Origin: Planctomycetota bacterium
Lineage (GTDB): Bacteria > Planctomycetota > UBA1135 > GCA-002686595
NCBI GenBank assembly: GCA_002686945.1
Contig: NYYZ01000013.1
Location: 56,839-120,838 of the forward strand
Direction of reading: 5' to 3'
Length of the DNA stretch: 64,000 nucleotides
Position 1 is the first letter of the stretch; every line of letters starts with the position of its first letter. Both the position numbers and the translations under genes were made by a program. Positions 54,873-63,446 of the stretch are shown here, in pieces. The notes beneath the pieces are model-generated. The model had not been told where the DNA came from. It did not search any database and saw only the letters and a list, made by a program, of their open reading frames with translations.

Positions 54873-56045
54873 CTAGCGACGTCCCAAAGCCTTGACCGGA
54901 GACAGGTGCGCCGCACGCCAGGCGGGTAGGCCGCCACCCAAAAGACCCAGCACCAGGGCAAAGAGGATCGAAACCAACAGCACCATGGGGGTCACCCGGA
55001 AACCGAAGGCAACCTCGGTAAAGGTCTGGAAGTTGGTGGTACCTGTCTCGATGCCATTGATGGGCCAGACCATGAGGCAGCCAGCGAGGCCTCCCAAGAG
55101 ACCCAGGAGCAAGGACTCGAAGAGGAATCCCAGGGCAACGCCCACGGGCCTGAACCCCGATGCCAGCAAGATACCGATCTCGTGGGTGCGGTCCGCCAGG
55201 GCAGCCAGCATGGTTGTTGTGGCAGTGAATACAGCGGCGATACCCATGATGACTCCAAGGAATGCTCCCAGAAATCTCAGGACCGCGCTCAACATCTCGG
55301 TCTGACTGCTGAGGCTTTCCTTCTCGCTCATCACCTGAGCGGGGACGACCTTGTCATTCTTGAGCCGGGCAGAAATACCAGCGAGGTCGCTGCCAGGTTT
55401 GAGTTGGGCCAGGACGCGGCTTGGCCCCGTACGCTCAAGGCATTCAAGAATCCGATCCAGATCGCCCCAGATCTCCGACCCGGAAGGGCCCTCGGATTCA
55501 AAAATGCCCACCACAACAAAGGGCGTAGTGTTGAGCACAAGAGTCCCTCCTAGCTCGCAGCCCCTGATGCGTCCGACCAGAGATCGCCCCACGATCAACT
55601 CGTCCTGGCCCGGATTGAACTGTCGGCCTTCGAGCAAGGAAATCTCGCCCGCGCGAATGGTGAAGGTCCCGGGCTGCACACCGCGGATGGGCACATTGGT
55701 CTCCCCTCCGGTCGAGACCCGGCGCAGGCGCACGGCCAGGTAGAGTTCCATGCTGGCCTGGGGTTGTCCATCGCTACCGACGGCGATTTCCGGCACGGTG
55801 TTGATCAGCCTGCGGCCCCGGTCGCGACTGAAGACGCTGTCCCCTTCCCCGGTGGCTCCCGGGCGCAAGAAAACCGCCAGATCTTCGCGCCCGGCCTCGG
55901 TGTAGAGGCGTTCAAACCCCTGCTGAAGGGCCAACACTCCAGCGACCACCGCCACCGTGGCACCGATACCCAACACAGTCAAGAGAGTCGCCGAACGCCG
56001 CACAAACAAGGAGCGCAGGTGATAGGAAAAAGCGATACCCCCCAT
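54873..56045 (-). CDS. FtsX/MacB-type ABC transporter permease
   Basis: A 390-residue permease: N-terminal helix (SATLLTVLGIGATVAVVAGVL), a periplasmic MacB-PCD domain (about 55-250) and three C-terminal helices (LGAFLGVIMGIAAVFTATTT, LGLLGGLAGCLM, MVLLVSILFALVLGLLGG) followed by PAWRAAHLSPVKALGRR, the usual end of this family. It is the last gene of the operon and starts two bases after the neighbouring permease stop. The two permeases would form a heterodimer. Confidence 0.92.
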   Translation of the reverse strand: MGGIAFSYHLRSLFVRRSATLLTVLGIGATVAVVAGVLALQQGFERLYTEAGREDLAVFLRPGATGEGDSVFSRDRGRRLINTVPEIAVGSDGQPQASMELYLAVRLRRVSTGGETNVPIRGVQPGTFTIRAGEISLLEGRQFNPGQDELIVGRSLVGRIRGCELGGTLVLNTTPFVVVGIFESEGPSGSEIWGDLDRILECLERTGPSRVLAQLKPGSDLAGISARLKNDKVVPAQVMSEKESLSSQTEMLSAVLRFLGAFLGVIMGIAAVFTATTTMLAALADRTHEIGILLASGFRPVGVALGFLFESLLLGLLGGLAGCLMVWPINGIETGTTNFQTFTEVAFGFRVTPMVLLVSILFALVLGLLGGGLPAWRAAHLSPVKALGRR

Positions 56046-56047
56046 GA

Positions 56048-57217
56048 TCAGTCCCTCGCCCCCAAGGCTGCGATCACAGTCAAGTTGCGGGTGGCCAGGG
56101 CGGGAAGGATTCCCGCCACAAGGCCTGCCAGAACGGTGATCAAGAGCCCCAACCCAAGAGTCTCGGTCTCAATCATGAACCCCGGCATGATGGCACTCAT
56201 CGCGCCGAGCACCCCTGGCTCGATGCCCTTGGCCAGGAACATTCCAAGCCCTCCCCCCACAAGGGTCAAGAACAGGCTCTGAAAGAGCAACACGCTACCG
56301 ACTCTCGTGTCGCTGAAGCCCAGGGCCTTGAGCACTCCGGCTTCCCTGCGTTGTTCGCGAGCCGCCATCAACATGGTGTTGATGCAAGCCAGTAGCACTG
56401 CGGCCAGAACTCCCCCGCCTATGGCGGAGACGAAGAAAGGGATGTTGCCGAACATGGAGACGAACTGGGCCTGGAACTCGCTCTCGGTGGTGGTCTGTAC
56501 CCGTTGGGGGCCGTCCATGAAGAGTTCATCCACCGCCCCCATGACCGTTGAAGGATCCGCATCGTCCTTGACGCGCACAACGATGGCACCCACCCCTGGA
56601 GATTCGTCGGGCTTGGTCAGGGTCTCCTCAAAGAGTTTCCAATGGAAGAACAGAGTGCGATCGTCAAAGTTGCGGGCGCCGGGTTCATAGATCGCCGCCA
56701 CCTCGAATTCCCACGCCTTGTCGGCTCCATCGGGATGGGGAAAGAGAGCTCCGGTAATGGGCGCCACATCCCCAACCTTCCAACCAAAGTCATCGGCGAT
56801 ACCACGCCCCACCATGCAGCAATTGCGGCCCGCCAAAAAAGCCTCAGCCGAGCCCTCAACCACCACGAGTTCAGGGTACATCTCCACTACTTCTTGAGGG
56901 TCAACTGCGAACTGGGCGAAGAAGTTCGACGGGTCTTGGTAATAGCCCCCAAACCACTGCCAACGGGCCACGTTCTGAACGCCATCCACCTGGGCGATGC
57001 GATCGGGATACCAGGCAGGCATGCCCACGAACAGACTGACCGCTGACTGAACCCACAAGCGATCATTGCGCGCGGTGGTCGCGGTGGCTTCAAGAGTAGT
57101 GACCAAAGAGCGCAAGATGCACAACAAGAAGATCGCCACCGCCAGGGAGCCGATGGTCAATAGTGTGCGCAGGGGGTGGCGTAGAAGCTGGCGAGGAACA
57201 AGGCGCAACAAGCTCAT
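56048..57217 (-). CDS. FtsX/MacB-type ABC transporter permease
   Basis: A 389-residue paralogue of the following permease: LRTLLTIGSLAVAIFLLCIL helix, large periplasmic domain with SVGMPAWYPDRIAQVDGV-like segment (about 40-270), and three C-terminal helices including AGVLKALGFSDTRVGSVLLF and LGLGLLITVLAGLVAGILPA. Its ATG overlaps the ATPase stop by four bases. Together with the adaptor, ATPase and partner permease it makes a MacAB-like tripartite system without an own outer-membrane channel in view. Confidence 0.92.
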   Translation of the reverse strand: MSLLRLVPRQLLRHPLRTLLTIGSLAVAIFLLCILRSLVTTLEATATTARNDRLWVQSAVSLFVGMPAWYPDRIAQVDGVQNVARWQWFGGYYQDPSNFFAQFAVDPQEVVEMYPELVVVEGSAEAFLAGRNCCMVGRGIADDFGWKVGDVAPITGALFPHPDGADKAWEFEVAAIYEPGARNFDDRTLFFHWKLFEETLTKPDESPGVGAIVVRVKDDADPSTVMGAVDELFMDGPQRVQTTTESEFQAQFVSMFGNIPFFVSAIGGGVLAAVLLACINTMLMAAREQRREAGVLKALGFSDTRVGSVLLFQSLFLTLVGGGLGMFLAKGIEPGVLGAMSAIMPGFMIETETLGLGLLITVLAGLVAGILPALATRNLTVIAALGARD

Positions 57218-57930
57218 GCAAGCGCTCCCGGGGGATCTTGGGTCTCAACCTCTTCGACCCCTCCAAGACGCCCCTTGTCCAAGTGCACAATTCGCTGGGC
57301 CCGGGCCGCCGCCGACGGATCGTGGGTCACCATCAGCAAAGTCTTGTTCATTTCCTGGTTCAAGCGCTGGAGCAGGCCCAGGACCTGATCAGCTGAATCA
57401 CGGTCCAGGTCTCCAGTGGGCTCATCGCAGAGCAATACCCTGGGGTCAGTAACGATGGCCCGAGCGATGGCCACCCTCTGTTCTTGACCGCCCGACAGTT
57501 GACCGGGGCGATGCTTCGCGCGATCTGCAAGACCCACCAACTCCAAAGCCGCCAGGGCATGTTGTCGTTGTTGTTTGCGGCTGAGGGGAGTCAGGGCCAG
57601 GGGCAAGGCCACATTCTCCAAGGCGGACAGCACCGGAATCAGGTTGAATCCCTGGAACACAAAACCCACCGAACGCGCCCGCCAGGCAGACAGAGCCGCC
57701 CCGCGCAGGCCTCCCAGATCCTGCCCCGCAACCTGCACGGATCCCGAATCCGGCAGGTCCAAACCTCCCACCAGATTCAACAAGGTGGTCTTGCCCGATC
57801 CAGAAGGCCCCATCAGGGCATAGAAGTGCCCCGCCTCCATACTCAAGTCCAATTGGTCCAGCACGCGCAACTCTTCCCCGCCCCGCTGATAGGTCTTGGT
57901 CACATCCTGCAATTGAATTCCGTCACTCAT
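57214..57930 (-). CDS. MacB-like ABC transporter ATP-binding protein
   Basis: A 238-residue ATPase of the LolD/MacB group. Walker A ALMGPSGSGKTTLLNLVGGL, signature LSGGQEQRVAIARAIV, Walker B VLLCDEPTGDLD and switch His in MVTHDPSAAARA are all seen, with the characteristic short sequence after Walker A (DLPDSG). Powers the two permeases that follow; overlaps the next permease by four bases. Substrate unknown: lipoproteins, antimicrobials or peptides are all possible for this group. Confidence 0.94.
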   Translation of the reverse strand: MSDGIQLQDVTKTYQRGGEELRVLDQLDLSMEAGHFYALMGPSGSGKTTLLNLVGGLDLPDSGSVQVAGQDLGGLRGAALSAWRARSVGFVFQGFNLIPVLSALENVALPLALTPLSRKQQRQHALAALELVGLADRAKHRPGQLSGGQEQRVAIARAIVTDPRVLLCDEPTGDLDRDSADQVLGLLQRLNQEMNKTLLMVTHDPSAAARAQRIVHLDKGRLGGVEEVETQDPPGALA

Positions 57931-58036
57931 GAATCTGTGCTCTTCAACGGGGTCAAATACCTATTGGGGCCAAGTGGAGGTGCCACATGCTAAGGAAGAG
58001 GATGGGCGCGTCGCCAGAGCGGCCCCTCCACTTCCC

Positions 58037-59440
58037 CTACGACTGGACCAGCACGCGATCCCCATCCTCAAGATCGGGAGTGGGATTGAGAACCGCCTGC
58101 TCACCGACCTTGAGCCCCGTACGCACGCGAATACTCTTGCCCCTACCCTCTTCCACCTCCAAGCCGCGAAACACAAGACGCCCTTGTTCCAAGAACAATG
58201 CGCCTTCTTGTGCCCCTCGCTGCACCAGCACTGCGGCTGGCAGCCAGACCCCGGGCTCAGGATCTGTAGCTGACTCCGCCAAGACACCAAAGACCACGCG
58301 CACGCCCATGTCCGGGCGCAGGCGGGAATCAGAACCAAGAATCTCAAGGCGCACTTCGATTGTGGCCTTCTGGCGATTGGCGGTGGGCCAGATGCGGTCC
58401 ACTCTGGCAGCCATGGGTTCAGTCGGGAATGCATCCAGCAACAGGGTCGCGGGGGCACCGATCTCGACTGCCGAGAGCCTCGTCTCCGACAACTCAACCT
58501 GCACTTCAAGTGAATCAAAGTCCACCATTGTGACCACTGCCCCACGAGAAGAGCTGCCAAGAGAGTTGGGGCTGACTACCTCCCCCACTTCGGCGTCCTT
58601 GAGCACCACTAAGCCATCGAATGGCGCGCGCACGAACCGCTTGGCCAAGGAAGCCTGGGCACGATCTCGCTCCGCGGCGCGCACGGGCACGGTGGCCCGG
58701 GCTCGTTTCAAGACAGCGAGGGCGATTTCTTCTTGGGCATGAGCTGCTTGCACAGCAACCTCGGCGCTGCGCTGATTGGCAAGGGCTGCAACCTCATCCG
58801 CCTGGGCACGGGTCTCTTCGGCCTGGACCTGGTCCAATCGTGCGCGGGTCTCCGCCCCTTGCTCTTCCAATTCTTGCACCCTCTTGAGATTCTGAGCCGC
58901 AAGCAGTCTCTGGGCCCGGGCAGCCTGAACACCTGCCGCCTTGGCGCCCAGGTCTGCTTCAGCGGCTGCAGTCATGCGCTCGGCACTCTTCACCCTGGCT
59001 TCGGCTTCATCCACACCAGCCTGAGCCTCCTGCACTGCTGCCTCGGCGCCGCGCAAGAGAGCTGCCCGTTCACGATCATCCAATCGGGCAAGCAGGTCCC
59101 CTCGCTTCACTTCAGATCCCTCCTGCACGAGCATCTCCACAATCATCCCAGGCTCTTCCGCCGACAGAGCCGCACGAGTGCGAGCAACTACATAGCCGTT
59201 GCCAGCCACGCCCCGAGCCTGCACATGGGCCGCCGGATCGGGAATATAGGCCACAGCAATTGAAACCCGAGGCAGGGTCCAAGCGTCCAGTTGTTTTAGG
59301 AGCGGACGCCGAACGAGCCAAGCCATCAAGAGCACAAGCCCAAGCACAAGCCAACGGCCTGAGGAGTGCCCTGATCCACCAGCCTGACCAGGGACAGCGG
59401 GGTCGCGCTCGATGCGCAAGCGGTCAAGGTCGGAACTCAT
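58037..59440 (-). CDS. HlyD/MacA-type periplasmic adaptor
   Basis: A 467-residue membrane-fusion adaptor, first gene of the operon with ATPase and permeases. It has an N-terminal membrane helix (WLVLGLVLLMAWLVRRPLL), a biotinyl-lipoyl-like half (GMIVEMLVQEGSEVKRGDLL), a coiled coil of about 130 residues (AAVQEAQAGVDEAEARVKSA), the second lipoyl half (VRAPFDGLVVLKDAEVGEVV), and beta-barrel and MP domains near the end. The ATG at 59440 starts the family-like region; the frame to 59602 adds only low-similarity residues. The gap of 106 bases to the ATPase gene is small enough for co-transcription. Confidence 0.9.
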   Translation of the reverse strand: MSSDLDRLRIERDPAVPGQAGGSGHSSGRWLVLGLVLLMAWLVRRPLLKQLDAWTLPRVSIAVAYIPDPAAHVQARGVAGNGYVVARTRAALSAEEPGMIVEMLVQEGSEVKRGDLLARLDDRERAALLRGAEAAVQEAQAGVDEAEARVKSAERMTAAAEADLGAKAAGVQAARAQRLLAAQNLKRVQELEEQGAETRARLDQVQAEETRAQADEVAALANQRSAEVAVQAAHAQEEIALAVLKRARATVPVRAAERDRAQASLAKRFVRAPFDGLVVLKDAEVGEVVSPNSLGSSSRGAVVTMVDFDSLEVQVELSETRLSAVEIGAPATLLLDAFPTEPMAARVDRIWPTANRQKATIEVRLEILGSDSRLRPDMGVRVVFGVLAESATDPEPGVWLPAAVLVQRGAQEGALFLEQGRLVFRGLEVEEGRGKSIRVRTGLKVGEQAVLNPTPDLEDGDRVLVQS

Positions 59441-59876
59441 GGTCAGAGATCTAGCACAAGGAAGTGACTGGTGGCCGGATTCAGTGGTCTGACCAGGAAT
59501 CCGGCGCGCCAAGGATAGCTCCGGGAGCAGGGCGCTGGTTGATGTGTTTGGCTTAGCTGAGTCGGGGTCTGGTGCTTTTGTGGCGCATCGGGCACCGGGC
59601 ACGAGTAATCAAGAGCAGGTCCTGCCCCAGGACCATCACCCTCGCGGCCCGGGTCCGACTGAATCTTCTGGATCCCCATGGCCCTCGAATTCAGAATCTT
59701 CTGCGACCACAAGAGCTCTCCCAGCGTCCGCTTGCCCCGCACCCTCCCATCCTCTTCCCTTGACTTCCTCCAGCGACGAACCCGAGCCATTCCCGACCCT
59801 GGCCGCCGATTCTGAAGCGGACTCGGGAGTTTCCAGCACGGCACCCGGCAAGGACGATGCCGATGAGTGGCAGCGC
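59441..59876. other. Gap between the adaptor gene and recQ, or long recQ N-terminus
   Basis: In the recQ frame this stretch is open from a GTG at 59544, so it may encode a 111-residue Ser/Pro/Asp-rich extension. Codons early in it are unusually A/T-ending for this window, which argues against translation at least before about 59770. It must also hold the promoters of the adaptor operon and of recQ. Confidence 0.45.
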
Positions 59877-61856
59877 ATGGCCGCAAGAGAGAATGGCGAG
59901 CCAGATACAAACCACGGCAGATTCCTTGAACCGAACGGGATCGAAACCTGCAACACCCCAGCAAGCGAACCTGTCACCCTTACCCCAACAGAACAACTCG
60001 TCGCCGCAACCGACAAGGTTCGCAGGGTCTGGGGCCACGACTCCCTGCGCCCCCAGCAAGAAGACGCTATGGCCGCGTTCCTATCAGGGCAGGATGTCCT
60101 GCTTGTTCTTCCCACCGGCGGCGGCAAGAGCCTCTGCTACCAGGCCCCGGCCCTGGTACGGGGAGGATTGACCCTGGTGGTCAGTCCCTTGATCAGCTTG
60201 ATGAAAGATCAGGTGGATGGCTTGCTCCAAAGCGGCGTACGCGCGGGGATGATTGCCTCCACCCAGGACCCTGAAGAACAGGTCCTGGTTCAAAGGCAAC
60301 TGAACAGGGGCGAATTGGACCTGCTCTATTGTTCCCCAGAGCGGCTGACCCTCCCAGGTTTCGTCCCGCGTCTTGTGAAGGCAGGCTTGACGGCCATCGC
60401 GGTGGACGAAGCCCATTGCATCAGTCACTGGGGCCACGACTTCCGCCCAGACTATCGTGAGCTCGGAGATCTGCGCCAGCACGCACCCGGCGTACCCATG
60501 ATGGCTGTGACAGCCACGGCTCCTCCAAGGGTGCGCGTGGACATTGTGGCGCAGCTCAACCTGCAGCACCCAGTGCAACTGGTAGGCGACTTCGACCGGC
60601 CGAATCTGACCTATCGGGCCCAACCCCGAGGGCGGCTGTTGACCCAGATACAGGCCGTTATTCAACGCCACTCAAGAGAAGCAGGCATCATCTATGCCCT
60701 CAGGCGCACGGATACCGAAGACCTGGCCAGGGATCTTGCCACGGCCGGCATTCGCGTTGGCGCCTACCACGCAGGCCTAAGTGCAGCCAAGCGCAAGGAA
60801 GTACAGGAGAACTTCTTGGCCGAACGTATTGATGTGGTAGTCGCGACCGTCGCCTTTGGAATGGGCATCGACCGTTCGGATGTACGCTTCGTGATCCACG
60901 CCAGCCTGCCCAAGGGCATTGAGCAGTACTCCCAGGAAACCGGGCGGGCGGGCCGAGATGGCCTGGCAGCAGAGTGTGTCTTGTTCTACGGGGGCTCGGA
61001 TCACCACACCTGGAAGCGACTGATGGAGCGCAGTGCGGAAGAGGCCGCAGCCACCGGTGTAGAGAACGCCAAGGAGGACTTGATTGACGCCTTGGAACGG
61101 TTAGGCCAGATGTGGGGTCTGGCGGCCTCTGCCACCTGCCGTCACCGCACCTTGGTGGAACACTTTGGGGGCGCCTACAACAACCACCATGAGAGCTCGG
61201 GCTGCGGCGCCTGTGATGTGTGCCTCGGCGAACTCGAGACCCTGACCGACGCCGGGATCGTGGCCCAGAAAATCCTCTCCTGCGTAGTGCGTTGCGACCA
61301 ACGCTACGGAGCTGCCCATGTGACCGATGTATTGCGTGGAGCCAAGACCCAGCGGATGCGGGATACGGACCACGACAAGCTCTCGACCTATGGGCTCTTG
61401 AAGGACCTGAGCGCACGGGAGTTGCGCGGCCTGATCGACCAGTTGATTGCCCAGGGCCATTTGGGAGTTGCTTCAGGCGAGTTTCCCACCCTCTTCCTGA
61501 CCCAGAGCGGCGCCCGTGTAATGAAAGCCGAGGACGAGGTCACCTTGCTGAGACCCAAGCGCCCGACACCATCATCCAAGCGCAAGGCCTTGCAAATCGC
61601 CCTGGACGACACGCCAGTTGCTCAGGATCTGTTCGAGTTGCTGCGCAAGAAGCGCCGGAAGCTGGCCGCCGAACGGGAGATCCCGCCTTATCTGATCGCC
61701 AACGATCGCACTCTGACCCACTTGGCGGCGCACCACCCCAAGACCCAGGCGGAGTTGCTGGCAACTCCGGGGATCGGGGAGAAAAAGGCCCTGGACCTGG
61801 GCCCGATCTGGCTGGAGATCATTCGAGACTGGTTGAGCACCCAAGCGCACTCCTAG
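59877..61856 (+). CDS. recQ: RecQ-type DNA helicase
   Basis: A 659-residue 3'-5' DNA helicase for recombination and fork repair. Motif 0 WGHDSLRPQQEDAMAAF, Walker A LPTGGGKSLCYQAPAL, DEAH box VDEAHCISHWGHDFRPDY, motif VI QETGRAGRDGL and the zinc-binding cysteines CGACDVC near residue 440-450 of this frame are intact. An HRDC domain lies at the C-terminus (PKTQAELLATPGIGEKKAL). The only in-frame ATG before motif 0 is at 59877; a GTG at 59544 would add a low-complexity tail. Stands alone. Confidence 0.93.
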   Translation: MAARENGEPDTNHGRFLEPNGIETCNTPASEPVTLTPTEQLVAATDKVRRVWGHDSLRPQQEDAMAAFLSGQDVLLVLPTGGGKSLCYQAPALVRGGLTLVVSPLISLMKDQVDGLLQSGVRAGMIASTQDPEEQVLVQRQLNRGELDLLYCSPERLTLPGFVPRLVKAGLTAIAVDEAHCISHWGHDFRPDYRELGDLRQHAPGVPMMAVTATAPPRVRVDIVAQLNLQHPVQLVGDFDRPNLTYRAQPRGRLLTQIQAVIQRHSREAGIIYALRRTDTEDLARDLATAGIRVGAYHAGLSAAKRKEVQENFLAERIDVVVATVAFGMGIDRSDVRFVIHASLPKGIEQYSQETGRAGRDGLAAECVLFYGGSDHHTWKRLMERSAEEAAATGVENAKEDLIDALERLGQMWGLAASATCRHRTLVEHFGGAYNNHHESSGCGACDVCLGELETLTDAGIVAQKILSCVVRCDQRYGAAHVTDVLRGAKTQRMRDTDHDKLSTYGLLKDLSARELRGLIDQLIAQGHLGVASGEFPTLFLTQSGARVMKAEDEVTLLRPKRPTPSSKRKALQIALDDTPVAQDLFELLRKKRRKLAAEREIPPYLIANDRTLTHLAAHHPKTQAELLATPGIGEKKALDLGPIWLEIIRDWLSTQAHS

Positions 61857-62146
61857 GGGCGCAGAGCCTGCCCCGTTTCGAGAGCTCAAGGATGGTCGGG
61901 GAGGGCGGCAAGCTCTGTTTCGAAACACTTTTGCCATGACCTGGGTCACCCCTGCACTGACTCGGCATTGGTGACCAGATCAGACCCTTCCGAGCGCGAT
62001 CAATGAGTCAGACACGCCGGAGGGAATGTGCTCCAGACGAACCAAGGGGGTTCACGGAGACCTGTTCACTCCATGCGGGAGAGAGCTGAAAGGCAATCAA
62101 ACGCAATGGCGATCAAGTTCTTCCTGTACCCCCGATTGCAAATACA

Positions 62147-63367
62147 ATGCATATTCGATTCCCGCGCCTCCTTCTCACCTCGCTCCTGACCGGAGCTGGC
62201 CTGCTCGCCTTGGCCACAGCCAAGACTCCCAGTTCGGACGCGCCAGTCTCCAAGACCCCCGCCCGGCACCTGCTCGACGCACTGGGCGACCCTGCCCCAG
62301 CCGCAACCAGCAACGACGGGGATGCACCCGCCCCGGTCCCGGCCCCGGTTATCCGTTCACGCTATGGCAAGCTCGAGCTGGCCAATTGGCCCTCCCTGAT
62401 ATCCAGCGGGGTCCACAGACGGGTGGAATGGATCTGGCCCGTGGCCGAAGCCATGGGTGCACGCATCGACATCCAAGAGGAAGGCCGCGTGGTGCTGTTG
62501 ACCTCCCAAGAGCGCCAGTCCAAGGTACGCCGACGGGCCTCAGCGATTCGCCGCACGGTGGCCGCCTTTGATCAGCTCTTGCCCTGGACTGCACCAACTC
62601 ACGTGCCTACGGAAGCAGAGCACCAAGTGCAAGCTGAGCGCCTGGTCTTCAGCAACCCCGAACCCGTGATCATCATCGCCTGCGACGATGAGGACTTTGA
62701 ATTGGTCCAGAAAGCTCTGGCTGAACTGCAGTCCCAGCCGGAGCGATTGGATCCCTATGGCAGTGATGACCTGGATCTCCTTGTCAGCGTCTTCGTGGAA
62801 GAGCCCAAGGACGTGACCCGCTGGAATTCCGGCAACGCCCTGACACACCACTTGACCCGGGTGCTTCTTGCGGAGCGCTTTGGGCGCCTGCCCGAGTGGT
62901 TCTGCGAGGGACTCGCCTGCCACATGGAAAAGGAACTCACCGGACACCTGAGCGCCCTGCCCCACCGGCCCAGAGAACTCGAGCGCACCACCGCCGACGG
63001 TTGGGATCGAGAACTGAAAGCCCGCTACAACAAGGACAAGCAGCAGCCCGTGAGCATGGTGGCTCTGGCGCGCTTCCGCTGCCTGGCTTGGGAGGAAACC
63101 ACCCTCTCAGAAGCCACAGGTCTGATCGCATTCCTGGCTGAGCATCACACCGAAGAACTGGCACCTTTCACCGCGAACCTGGCCATGAAGGTGGACATCG
63201 TTTGCAACGGGGTGAGTACCGATGGCAGCGTGAATCCACTGGAAGGCACCTATCTGACCCAGACCATCCAAGCTGAACTCCTGGCCAAGCACTTCGGGCC
63301 AAGGGTGCTCGACGAGTGCGCACGCTCTTTCCGCTCTGGCGGACGCTACCGAGCTCCCCGGCACTAA
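62147..63367 (+). CDS. Secreted gluzincin-like protein, metal site altered
   Basis: A 406-residue exported protein. The N-terminus is a signal peptide (RLLLTSLLTGAGLLALATA), followed by a Pro/Ala linker. The central part carries NALTHHLTRVLLAERFGRLP followed by EWFCEGLACHMEKEL, the pattern of peptidase-MA-like gluzincins, where the usual HExxH is replaced by HHLTR; the downstream EG motif is kept. Catalysis is therefore doubtful. The ATG at 62147 begins the signal peptide. Upstream 290 bases hold no other gene. Function unknown; a cell-wall or surface role is possible. Confidence 0.7.
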   Translation: MHIRFPRLLLTSLLTGAGLLALATAKTPSSDAPVSKTPARHLLDALGDPAPAATSNDGDAPAPVPAPVIRSRYGKLELANWPSLISSGVHRRVEWIWPVAEAMGARIDIQEEGRVVLLTSQERQSKVRRRASAIRRTVAAFDQLLPWTAPTHVPTEAEHQVQAERLVFSNPEPVIIIACDDEDFELVQKALAELQSQPERLDPYGSDDLDLLVSVFVEEPKDVTRWNSGNALTHHLTRVLLAERFGRLPEWFCEGLACHMEKELTGHLSALPHRPRELERTTADGWDRELKARYNKDKQQPVSMVALARFRCLAWEETTLSEATGLIAFLAEHHTEELAPFTANLAMKVDIVCNGVSTDGSVNPLEGTYLTQTIQAELLAKHFGPRVLDECARSFRSGGRYRAPRH

Positions 63368-63390
63368 AGACGATCCAAGAACTTTGACCA

Positions 63391-63396
63391 AGGAGG
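63391..63396 (+). promoter_or_regulatory. Shine-Dalgarno site pointing to an ATG in a different frame
   Basis: AGGAGG (in AAGGAGG) with a 7-base gap to ATG at 63404. That ATG opens an unrelated reading frame; the true frame of the next gene is +1 to it. A TTG at 63408 in the true frame is 11 bases from the site. Confidence 0.6.
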
Positions 63397-63446
63397 CAAA
63401 CTCATGCTTGCCTCTCCAGCCCCGCAGCCGGACAATCCAGGTCCGG

